From Actinomycetes bacterium (GTDB lineage Bacteria; Actinomycetota; Actinomycetes; S36-B12), in contig JAUHZW010000008.1 in NCBI GenBank assembly GCA_030425745.1, positions 1-20,902 of the forward strand: DNA of 20,902 bases, written 5' to 3'. Position numbers and translations under genes: made by a program. A model generated the notes under the pieces. The model ran no database searches, was not told the origin of the DNA, and saw nothing but the letters and a program-made list of their open reading frames with translations. Positions within the stretch are counted from its first letter, which is position 1, and every line of letters starts with the position of its first letter. Positions 7,714 through 14,603 of this stretch are shown in pieces.

Positions 7714-8567
7714 GCCCGGGCTCCCATCAGTTCGGCGCGGGCCAGTTCGACCTGCTCAGCGGAGGGAACCTTGTGATGCCACGCGGCCAGGTTCTCCATG
7801 AATGACACACCCTTGCCCTTGACGGTGTCAGCCACGATCGCGACGGGCCGTCCGTGATCGCGAGGCGCACGGATCGCGGCCCACAGCGCCTCGATGTCAT
7901 GACCGTCGACGACGCTCGTCTCCCAGCCGAACGCGCGGATCTTCTCGTCCAGGGGGTCGAGTGCGTTGGTCTCCTCGGTGCCCGCGCCCTGCTGGAGGCG
8001 GTTGCGGTCGACGAAGAGCGTGAGGTTGGACAGGCCACGGTGCGCCGCGTACATCAGGGCCTCCCAGTTGGAGCCCTCCTGGATCTCGCCGTCGCCGACG
8101 ACCACATAGGTCTGCCAGCCGGCGCCGGCGAGCTGGGCCCCCGTGGCCATCCCGACCGCGACCGGCAGCCCATGCCCCAGCGGACCGGTGTTGGTCTCGA
8201 TGCCGGGGGTCTTGCGGCGATTGGGATGCCCGCCGAGCCGCGAGTCCGGTCCGGCGAAGGTCGCGAGCTCGGACTCGGGGAAGAAACCCCGCAGGGCGAG
8301 GGCAGTGTAGAGCGACGCGGCCGCGTGCCCCTTGCTCATGACGAACCGGTCGCGGTCGGGCCAGGCGGGATCGGCCGGATCGACGCGCAGGACTCCGCCG
8401 TAGAGGACGGCGAGGATGTCGGTCACCGAGAAGTCGCCGCCGACATGCCCGAGGCCGGCCGTCGCGATCGTGTCCAGGGCCCCCAGCCGGATCCGGAGGG
8501 CGAGGTCGCGCACGTCGGCGGACGTCGTGCACGGAGGCTGGGTGGACGTGATGGTGCCGGCGCTCAT
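7710..8567 (-). CDS. Transketolase N-terminal subunit (thiamine-diphosphate-binding domain)
   Basis: A 285-residue protein corresponding to the first third of a full-length transketolase. The thiamine-diphosphate/Mg motif is GDGEIQEGSNWEALMYAA from 158, continuing to VDRN. Conserved histidines are in GLGHVGG (His41), SKGHAAASLY (His81) and LGGHP (His114), and NTGPLGHGL is at 126-134. The ATG at 8567 is chosen because the start at 8582 falls inside the 26-bp palindrome. No good ribosome site precedes 8567; a start at the promoter described below would leave a leader of only about 20 bases. It is the first gene of the cassette operon and is coupled by a 4-bp overlap to the C-terminal subunit. 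Confidence 0.93.
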   Translation of the reverse strand: MSAGTITSTQPPCTTSADVRDLALRIRLGALDTIATAGLGHVGGDFSVTDILAVLYGGVLRVDPADPAWPDRDRFVMSKGHAAASLYTALALRGFFPESELATFAGPDSRLGGHPNRRKTPGIETNTGPLGHGLPVAVGMATGAQLAGAGWQTYVVVGDGEIQEGSNWEALMYAAHRGLSNLTLFVDRNRLQQGAGTEETNALDPLDEKIRAFGWETSVVDGHDIEALWAAIRAPRDHGRPVAIVADTVKGKGVSFMENLAAWHHKVPSAEQVELARAELMGARA

Positions 8568-8570
8568 TGA

Positions 8571-8596
8571 ATGTCCATTCACTAGTGAATGGACAT
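8571..8596. promoter_or_regulatory. 26-bp perfect palindrome, probable operator of the sugar regulator
   Basis: The half-site ATGTCCATTCACT is followed at once by its exact reverse complement AGTGAATGGACAT, with no mismatch over 26 bp. It lies immediately downstream of the predicted -10 and covers the expected transcription start, ending three bases before the transketolase ATG. This is where a repressor would block initiation. The SorC/DeoR-type regulator gene lies directly upstream, so it is the obvious candidate to bind. I did not find another copy of the half-site in the window. Confidence 0.8.
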
Positions 8597-8625
8597 ATTC
8601 TGTCCGAGGTCCGGCGCTTCGTCAA
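8597..8625 (-). promoter_or_regulatory. Promoter of the transketolase-kinase-isomerase operon
   Basis: On the minus strand a -35 TTGACG (8625-8620, 5 of 6 to consensus) is followed after a 17-bp spacer by CAGAAT (8602-8597, 4 of 6). The expected start is near 8590, inside the adjoining palindrome, leaving about 20 bases before the ATG at 8567. The promoter is within the 78-bp gap after the regulator gene. Confidence 0.65.
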
Positions 8626-8645
8626 CCCCGTGAACCGGCTCCCCG

Positions 8646-9614
8646 TCAGACGGCGAGGAGGGCTTCGGCCACATCCGAGTCCGTGACCAGAACGGACACC
8701 CAGCCCCCCAGCAGTGCGGCGCGGATGGCGCGCACCTTGGCGACGCCACCGGCCACCGCGATCCGACGGGGCACGGCTCGGATCTGATCGGCCGACATGC
8801 CCATCAGGCGGTCATCCACCGGGCTCGCCACGGGCGCACCCGATGCATCGAAGTACCGCAGGCAGACATCACCCACCGCCCCGGCCGCCACCAGTTCCTC
8901 GGACTCCTCCAGGCTCAGGGCGTTGCCGCTGCGCTGCAGCAGCGGCGACGGTTCGACCGACCCGATGCCCACAAGGGACACGGACATGTCACGCCATGCG
9001 TCGACCACCGGAGCCACGGAAGGATCTGACAGCAGGGCCGTGCAGGTCGATGGGTTGCCGACGATCGCCGGAGACGGCATGTACAGCGGCTTGGCCTGCA
9101 GCACATCGGCGAGCCGGCCGGTCAGTCGCGTCGCCTGCACCTGGACATCGGGATCGCCGACACCACCGAACATCTGGACGACGACCTGCGCCTGCGGCTG
9201 CAGCTTCGGGCGCATGAGCTCGACGGCCGCCACCAGCGAGCCGCTCCACGAGGACACACCGATGACATCGGCCCCCACCAGCGAGACGTCGAGGTACCCG
9301 GCCGCGACCGCCCCCAGAGCCCGCGCCGGGTCCGACGAGCCGGCCGTGTCCACGACCACGACGTCCGCGAGACCGAACCGTTCCTCGAGGGCATCCTCGA
9401 GCTCGGCGTTCACGCCGTCGGGCAGCACCACGATGGACCGCACGATGCCGCGGTCGCCTGCCTCCTTCAACAGCCGCGACACCCGAGCCTGGGACAGGCC
9501 GAGCTGCTCGGCGATCTGCTGCTGGGTCATGTCGCGCTCGTGGTACATCCGCGCGACCCGGCCGAGAAGGCGGACATGGACGGAGCTCGCGGCGAGGTCG
9601 ACGGTGGAGGACAC
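8646..9614 (-). CDS. SorC/DeoR-type sugar-binding transcriptional regulator
   Basis: A 322-residue regulator of the SorC family. It has an N-terminal helix-turn-helix at about 29-52 (MTQQQIAEQLGLSQARVSRLLKEAG) and a large C-terminal sugar-phosphate-binding domain (VGADVIGVSSWSGSLVAAVELM, VVQMFGGVGDP, VVDAWRDMSVSLVGIGSVEPSPLL, VCLRYFDASGAPV, VAGGVAKVRAIRAALLGGWVSVLVTD). Members sense a phosphorylated sugar and control the adjacent catabolic operon. I chose the GTG at 9614, which gives the usual family length and lies 6 bp after a TACGAT -10 box, implying a leaderless mRNA. The frame runs open far upstream to 10505, but that is antisense to the fructokinase gene. It probably represses the transketolase operon via the palindrome at 8571-8596; activation is also possible in this family. 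Confidence 0.92.
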   Translation of the reverse strand: MSSTVDLAASSVHVRLLGRVARMYHERDMTQQQIAEQLGLSQARVSRLLKEAGDRGIVRSIVVLPDGVNAELEDALEERFGLADVVVVDTAGSSDPARALGAVAAGYLDVSLVGADVIGVSSWSGSLVAAVELMRPKLQPQAQVVVQMFGGVGDPDVQVQATRLTGRLADVLQAKPLYMPSPAIVGNPSTCTALLSDPSVAPVVDAWRDMSVSLVGIGSVEPSPLLQRSGNALSLEESEELVAAGAVGDVCLRYFDASGAPVASPVDDRLMGMSADQIRAVPRRIAVAGGVAKVRAIRAALLGGWVSVLVTDSDVAEALLAV

Positions 9615-9626
9615 CTCGTTATCGTA
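9598..9626. promoter_or_regulatory. Overlapping divergent promoters with a symmetric -10 (TATCGTA)
   Basis: At 9620-9626 the sequence TATCGTA reads as a -10 in both directions: TATCGT on the plus strand toward the fructokinase gene and TACGAT on the minus strand toward the regulator. For the plus direction TCGACG at 9598-9603 is a plausible -35 with a 16-bp spacer. For the minus direction no good -35 is visible. The minus -10 is 6 bp from the regulator GTG (leaderless); the plus start would leave a leader of about 25 bases carrying GGGAG. Confidence 0.45.
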
Positions 9627-9656
9627 GGCATCCGCGAGCGCGACGAAGGGAGATCG

Positions 9657-10553
9657 ATGCTCATCGGCATCGACTGGGGTGGCACCAAGATCGAGGGTGT
9701 CGCCATGGAGCCCGACGGCACGGAGCTCCTGCGCATCCGTGACACCACGCCCCGCGGCGACTATCCGGCCTGCCTGGCCATGGTGCGCGACATCGTCGAG
9801 CACCTCGAGGCCGAGACCGGGAGCACGGGCGATGTCGGCATCGGGATCCCCGGATCCCTCGAGCCGATCAGCCGCCTCGGCAAGGGCGGCAGCTCGACGT
9901 GGATCAACGGCCAGCCGGTCGAGGCGGACCTGCTCCGCGCCCTGGACCGACCCTTGCGCGTCGAGAACGACGCCGACTGCTTCGCCGCATCTGAGGCCAT
10001 CGACGGTGCGGGCGCGGGCCACCGCGTCGTCTTCGGCGTCATCATCGCCAGCGGCACCGGGGCCGGCATCGCCATCGACGGCCGACCGCACCACGGACCG
10101 AACAACTCCGCGGGCGACTGGGGTCACAATCCCCTGCCCTATGCCCACGAGCACGAACTGCCCGGCGAGCCCTGCTATTGCGGAAAGAGCGGCTGCATCG
10201 AGACGTGGCTGTCCGGCTACTCCTTCGCTCGTGAGTACCGCACGGCCGGCGGAGATGACCTGCTGCCTGCACAGATCATGGAGCGACGACGCACCGGAGA
10301 CGGTCGCGCTGATGCCGTCTACCGGGCGTGGATCGACCGGGTCGGTCGCGGCCTGTCCGTCGTCGTCAACACCCTCGACCCCGACGTGTTCGTCATGGGC
10401 GGCGGCATGAGCAACATCGACGAGCTCTACGACGATCTCCCGGCCGCCATCGGCCGGTACACCTTCTCCCCCGTGTTCGACACCCCCATCGTCCGATCGA
10501 TGCACGGGGACTCCAGCGGCGTACGGGGCGCCGCATGGCTCTGGAAGGACTGA
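9657..10553 (+). CDS. mak: ROK-family fructokinase, Mak type
   Basis: A 298-residue sugar kinase of the ROK family that closely resembles Escherichia coli Mak (manno(fructo)kinase) along its whole length. The shared segments I recognise include IGIDWGGTKIE at 3-13, GIGIPGS at 61-67, STWINGQP at 80-87, the catalytic Asp105 in VENDADCFA, and DWGHNPLPY from 154. The zinc-binding CYCGKSGCIETW has Cys173, Cys175 and Cys180, with His157. LDPDVFVMGGGMSN and the C-terminal GDSSGVRGAAWLW also match. It would phosphorylate fructose, or a related hexose, at carbon 6. The ATG at 9657 is preceded by GGGAG. It is divergent from the regulator and two bases upstream of the phosphatase gene, so it forms its own two-gene operon. 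True substrate preference is inferred from similarity only. Confidence 0.92.
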   Translation: MLIGIDWGGTKIEGVAMEPDGTELLRIRDTTPRGDYPACLAMVRDIVEHLEAETGSTGDVGIGIPGSLEPISRLGKGGSSTWINGQPVEADLLRALDRPLRVENDADCFAASEAIDGAGAGHRVVFGVIIASGTGAGIAIDGRPHHGPNNSAGDWGHNPLPYAHEHELPGEPCYCGKSGCIETWLSGYSFAREYRTAGGDDLLPAQIMERRRTGDGRADAVYRAWIDRVGRGLSVVVNTLDPDVFVMGGGMSNIDELYDDLPAAIGRYTFSPVFDTPIVRSMHGDSSGVRGAAWLWKD

Positions 10554-10555
10554 CC

Positions 10556-11344
10556 ATGGATCCGGCCGACCGTCAGGCCCATCTCGATGCGGCGATCGCC
10601 GCTGCCCGCGAAGGGGGCGCCGTCGCTCTGGCGCACTACAGCAACCTCGATGCCCTCACGGTGGAGAGCAAGGGGGTGCAGGACCATGTGAGCCAGGCCG
10701 ACCGCGAGACCGAGGCCGTCATCAAGGCGCGCCTCACGGCACAGTTCCCCCACGACGCGTTCGTCGGTGAGGAGACCGGGGCCGATGGCGTCGACGGTGA
10801 TCGCGGCGCGTGGGTCGTGGATCCCATCGACGGCACGCAGCCGTTTCTTCTCGGGCTGCCGACCTGGTGCGTCTCCGTCGCATACGTCGCCGACGGGCAG
10901 ACGCAGGTCGGTGTCATCTACAACCCCGTGACCGATGACCTCTATGCCGGGCAACTCGGCAGTGGGGCGACCCTCAACGACCGACCCATGCATGTGCGCG
11001 CCGTCTCGAGTCTGGCCGAGGGACTCACCGGGATGGGCTGCTCGCCACGGACGACGCCGCAGCAGCTCGGCCACATCGCCGAGGGGCTCCGGGCCGCCGA
11101 CGGCATGTACCACCGCTGCGGATCCGGGGCCTTGACCCTCGCCTATGTCGCCGCAGGCCAGCTCATCGGGTACGTCGAGATGCACATCAACGCGTGGGAC
11201 TGCCTGGCCGCCCTCCTCCTCGTCGAGGAGGCCGGCGGCCGCACCAACCCCTTTCTCGCCGACTACGGCATCACCGGCGGCGGCCGCATCATCGCTGCGG
11301 CGCCGGGAGTGTTCGACGAGCTGTCAGGGCTCCTGCCCGCGTAG
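10556..11344 (+). CDS. Inositol-monophosphatase-family sugar/polyol phosphatase
   Basis: A 262-residue Mg-dependent phosphatase of the IMPase family (inositol monophosphatases, HisN-type histidinol phosphatases, fructose bisphosphatase relatives). Metal ligands are Glu72/Glu73 in VGEETG, Asp89 and Asp92 in VVDPIDGT at 87-94, and Asp215 in NAWDCLAALLLVEEAGG. After DGT the usual xNF is replaced by QPF, a departure from the common signature. The ATG at 10556 lies two bases after the mak stop, with GGAAGGA upstream, so the pair is co-transcribed. The substrate is unknown: neighbourhood suggests a sugar or polyol phosphate, but HisN or myo-inositol phosphate activity cannot be excluded. Its last 21 bp overlap the 3' end of the opposing J-domain gene. 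Confidence 0.85.
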   Translation: MDPADRQAHLDAAIAAAREGGAVALAHYSNLDALTVESKGVQDHVSQADRETEAVIKARLTAQFPHDAFVGEETGADGVDGDRGAWVVDPIDGTQPFLLGLPTWCVSVAYVADGQTQVGVIYNPVTDDLYAGQLGSGATLNDRPMHVRAVSSLAEGLTGMGCSPRTTPQQLGHIAEGLRAADGMYHRCGSGALTLAYVAAGQLIGYVEMHINAWDCLAALLLVEEAGGRTNPFLADYGITGGGRIIAAAPGVFDELSGLLPA

Positions 11345-11959
11345 GCCGATCGGCCGCCAGAGGCCGGCACCGGGATCCAGCGAGGCCACGGCGGCGACCA
11401 GCGGCAGGGCGAGGATCGGCAGGACGGGCAGCATGCTCGTGCCCGTGAGGCTGGACACGGCGACCAGCAGAGTCGCGAGCGGGAGCCACACCAGGGCCAG
11501 GACCGTGATCCGATGACCTCGGTCGGCCTCGGCCGACAGTACCTGCCGCGCAGTCCAGGCAGCGGTCAGGGCCGCCAGCACGGCAGCCGGCGTCGACATG
11601 ACGGCCAGCTCCCCCATCGACACCGGGCCGGGCAGCGACCCAGGCAGCGTGCCGAGCAGGAGGGTCAGCATCGCGATGACCGCCAAGCCCACGGGACGCC
11701 TCGGGCGACGCAGGACGTCGCGAAGGGGCTGACGCGGTCGCGGCGCCCACTCCCCTGACGGTGCGTCAGGCAGCGGCTCCATGAGCACTCGGCGGGCATC
11801 GTCCAACCGTGCGAAGTGCCGGGGGTCACCACCGACGTCGGGATGAGCCACCCGGGCCCACATGCGCCAGGCGTGCCGCACGGTGTCCGGATCGGCTGAC
11901 GGGTCCACCCCGAGCAGGCCCGCGGCCTCGGCACGGCTCATGGGCATCCGCGTGGTCAC
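11324..11959 (-). CDS. J-domain (DnaJ-like) membrane protein
   Basis: A 211-residue protein with a short J-domain at about 8-60 (EAAGLLGVDPSADPDTVRHAWRMWARVAHPDVGGD) holding the diagnostic HPD at 39-41, which stimulates Hsp70 (DnaK) ATPase activity in this family. A basic linker (RQPLRDVLRRPRRP) follows, then four predicted membrane helices at about 88-109, 115-136, 148-171 and 174-193. It lacks the Gly/Phe, zinc-finger and C-terminal substrate domains of DnaJ, so it would recruit DnaK to the membrane rather than act as a general co-chaperone. The GTG at 11959 has AGGA seven bases upstream; an ATG six codons later is an alternative. Its end overlaps the phosphatase gene. I do not know a named function. 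Confidence 0.8.
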   Translation of the reverse strand: MTTRMPMSRAEAAGLLGVDPSADPDTVRHAWRMWARVAHPDVGGDPRHFARLDDARRVLMEPLPDAPSGEWAPRPRQPLRDVLRRPRRPVGLAVIAMLTLLLGTLPGSLPGPVSMGELAVMSTPAAVLAALTAAWTARQVLSAEADRGHRITVLALVWLPLATLLVAVSSLTGTSMLPVLPILALPLVAAVASLDPGAGLWRPIGLRGQEP

Positions 11960-12219
11960 GGGTCCATCCTGCCGTCACGGCCCAAGTCGCGCTGGCCGAC
12001 AGATCAGGGCGCTCCGCAGTCGAGCAGCAGGGCGAGGACCTCACGGATCTGGCGAAGGGACACCGGCACTGCCGGATCGTGGTCGCCAGTGGCACGACCT
12101 GCACACCGGTGGGTAGTGAGTGGAGGGCGGCCTGAGCGGTGATGGTGACCACCGGCGCATCCATGCGACCTAGGGCCCCGCCGGCACTCCGAGGTCCGGC
12201 ACAAGGACCTTGCCCTCAA

Positions 12220-13665
12220 TCAGCTCAGATCCGCCTCAAGCCACGACGCCTCCTCTTCCGAAAGGGGGCGCGCCAGTTCGCGCCCCATGTCCTCGTGTCG
12301 AAGTGGTGTCGCAGTTCGACGCATGACAGCCAGGAACATCCCATCCGTTCCGTGGCGGTGCGGCCACAGTTGGACGGTCGGGCCGTCGCCGAGATCGGTG
12401 ACGTCCGGCAGCAGCGGCCGAGCGTCCTCCAGGACGACGTCATCCCGCTGACCGACGACGTCACGGACCACGTACTCCGTCTCCGCCAGATGCGGTGAGC
12501 AGGTGACGTAGGCGACGACTCCCCCGGGCTTGACCGCGTCGAGCGCGGACCTCAGCAGGTCACGCTGCAGACCTCCGAGCGAGGCGAGATCCGCCGGGGT
12601 CCGCCGCCACCGAGACTCCGGGCGCCGGCGCAGGGCGCCGAGGCCCGTGCACGGAGCATCGACCAGAACGCGATCGAACTGCTCGTCTCCCCAGGGAGCC
12701 TGGCGCGCATCGCCGGTGAGGACTATCGACGACGAGCCGGGAGCGAAGGAACCCTCGACGAGCGCTGCACGGTGCGGGTGCTGCTCGACGGCGACCAGGC
12801 GCCCGCCACGCTCGCGGGCCAGGCCGTCCAGCAGGGCCGCCTTGCCCCCCGGACCGGCACACGTGTCGAGCCACCTGCCGTGGTCGTCGTCGACCTCTGC
12901 GCGGGACAGCGCCAGCGCGACGAGTTGACTGCCCTCGTCCTGCACCCCGGCGCGACCATCGCGCACGCAGGCGAGCTGCTCAGGGCGCCCGTCGACCAGC
13001 GTGCCGGCGAGCGGTGACCAGCGCCCGGGCTCCACCTCCGGCAGCTCCACCAGCTCATCGACGGTCATGCGGCCGGGTCGCGCCACCAGGGCGGGTCGGG
13101 CGGGGATGTCGTCGGCCTCCAGGAGTTCGGCGAGCTCCCCGGAGCGCTCCCCCAACGCCGAACGAAGGGCACGCACGATCCATGCCGGGTGCGACCAGCG
13201 GGTCGCCAGCCACTCCGGATCGTCGTCCGGTCGGTCTCCGCGGATCTGCTCGGCCCAGGTCTCGGCATCCTTCGCGGCCACTTTGCGCAGCACAGCATTG
13301 ACGAACCCGGCCCGGGAATCGCCACCGGGCTTGGCGCCCGCGGCCCGGGCGAGCACACACGAGGAGTCGACGGCTGCGTGGTCGGGCACGCGCATCGCCA
13401 GCAGCTGGTGCACCCCCATGCGCAGGATGTCGAGCATGACCGGCTCCACCTTCTCCAGCGGGCGGGTGACGCACTGGGCCAGCACGGCGTCGTACCAGCC
13501 ACGCATGCGCAGGGTGCCGTACGCCAGCTCGGTGGCGAACGCCGCATCGCGGCCGGTCAGGCCGTGACCGTGCAGGATCTGCGCCAGCACGAGGTTGGCG
13601 TAGGCGTCGTCCTCGCGGACCGCCCGCAGCACCTCCAGCGCGGCCTCCCTCGCCCGGTCGCTCAC
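12220..13665 (-). CDS. rsmB: 16S rRNA (cytosine-967-C5)-methyltransferase RsmB
   Basis: This enzyme methylates C967 of 16S rRNA using S-adenosylmethionine. The 481-residue protein has an N-terminal NusB-like RNA-binding domain (about 1-140, REAALEVLRAV to FVNAVLRK) and a C-terminal Rossmann methyltransferase. SAM motif I is DTCAGPGGKAALL from 267. The two RsmB/NSUN-type cysteines are Cys339 in VDAPCTGLGALRRRPESRWRR and Cys389 in YVTCSPH. A tail of about 30 residues follows the usual FLAVMRR ending. The GTG at 13665 overlaps the fmt stop as GTGA. The rpe gene that often follows rsmB in actinobacteria is absent here. Confidence 0.96.
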   Translation of the reverse strand: MSDRAREAALEVLRAVREDDAYANLVLAQILHGHGLTGRDAAFATELAYGTLRMRGWYDAVLAQCVTRPLEKVEPVMLDILRMGVHQLLAMRVPDHAAVDSSCVLARAAGAKPGGDSRAGFVNAVLRKVAAKDAETWAEQIRGDRPDDDPEWLATRWSHPAWIVRALRSALGERSGELAELLEADDIPARPALVARPGRMTVDELVELPEVEPGRWSPLAGTLVDGRPEQLACVRDGRAGVQDEGSQLVALALSRAEVDDDHGRWLDTCAGPGGKAALLDGLARERGGRLVAVEQHPHRAALVEGSFAPGSSSIVLTGDARQAPWGDEQFDRVLVDAPCTGLGALRRRPESRWRRTPADLASLGGLQRDLLRSALDAVKPGGVVAYVTCSPHLAETEYVVRDVVGQRDDVVLEDARPLLPDVTDLGDGPTVQLWPHRHGTDGMFLAVMRRTATPLRHEDMGRELARPLSEEEASWLEADLS

Positions 13666-14600
13666 GAGGCCCCGCCGCCCAGAACCGACCCGCTCTCCAG
13701 GCGGACACCGCGCGCCCAGTCGGCTGCGGGCATCTCCTTCTTGCCGGCCGGACGCACGGTGCCCAAGCGCACGGGGTCGGTGATGGTGCCGACGAGGACG
13801 TCCCGCTTCGTCACGTGCACCTCACCCGGCTCCAGAGTCGGCGGATCGTCGTCCACCACCGTGACAGGTCCGATGCCCAGTCGATCGCCCGCGAGTGTCG
13901 TCCACGCCCCCGGCGCCGGCGTGCAGGCACGGACCTGCCGATCCACGGCGAAGGCCGGCACATCCCAGCGGACGTGAGCGTCCTCGACGGTGAGCTTGGG
14001 CGCGTAGGACGACTCCCCCACCTGCGGGACCGGGGCTGCGTGGCCGGACGCGAGGAGGTCGAGGGTGTCGACGAGGAGGTCGGCCCCGACCTCGGCGAGC
14101 CGCGCCAGCAGGGTGCCGGAGGTGTCGTCCGGTGCGATCTCGTCGATGACGGTGCCGAACACCGGCCCGGTGTCCAGGCCCTCTTCGAGCAGGAAGGTCG
14201 ATGCCCCGGTGACGTCATCACCGCGCCAGATCGCGTGCTGCACCGGCGCGGCACCACGCCACCGCGGCAGAAGGGAGAAGTGCAGGTTGACCCATCCGTG
14301 CATCGGGATGTCGAGAGCCTCGGGCGGCACGAGACCCCCGAACGCGACGATCGGCGCGACATCGGGAGCCAGTGCCCTCAGCTGCTCGAGCACATCCGGA
14401 TCGCGAAGGGAGATCGGCTTGATCACCTCGATGCCGGATGACGAGGCCACCTCCGCCACCGGTGACGGGCTCAGCGTGCGACCACGCCCGGATCGGGCGT
14501 CGGGCCGGGTGATGACCCCAACGACCTCATGGGAGGAATCGAGCAGACGGGTCAGGGCGACGGCCGCGACGTCCGGCGTTCCCGCGAAGACACAGCGCAC
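13662..14600 (-). CDS. fmt: Methionyl-tRNA formyltransferase
   Basis: Fmt formylates initiator Met-tRNA using 10-formyltetrahydrofolate, the counterpart of the deformylase encoded just upstream. The 312-residue product has FAGTPDVAAVAL at 5-16, the formyl-transfer site NLHFSLLPRWRGAAPVQHAI with Asn105 and His107, and catalytic Asp143 in FLLEEGLDTGPVF. A C-terminal OB-like tRNA-binding domain includes RACTPAPGAW and ends near the VRPAGKKEMPAADWARG segment. The GTG at 14600 begins three bases after the def stop, so translation is coupled; no strong ribosome site is visible. Confidence 0.97.
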   Translation of the reverse strand: MRCVFAGTPDVAAVALTRLLDSSHEVVGVITRPDARSGRGRTLSPSPVAEVASSSGIEVIKPISLRDPDVLEQLRALAPDVAPIVAFGGLVPPEALDIPMHGWVNLHFSLLPRWRGAAPVQHAIWRGDDVTGASTFLLEEGLDTGPVFGTVIDEIAPDDTSGTLLARLAEVGADLLVDTLDLLASGHAAPVPQVGESSYAPKLTVEDAHVRWDVPAFAVDRQVRACTPAPGAWTTLAGDRLGIGPVTVVDDDPPTLEPGEVHVTKRDVLVGTITDPVRLGTVRPAGKKEMPAADWARGVRLESGSVLGGGAS

Positions 14601-14603
14601 CGG

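Noticed and set aside
6763..8567. Sulfoquinovose (sulfo-transketolase) pathway
   Set aside because: That route also uses a split transketolase, but it has no FGGY kinase step, and no sulfosugar isomerase or sulfoacetaldehyde gene is visible here.
9615..10505. A 619-residue version of the SorC-type regulator
   Set aside because: The extra 297 residues are antisense to the well-supported mak gene; the family length is reached with the GTG at 9614.
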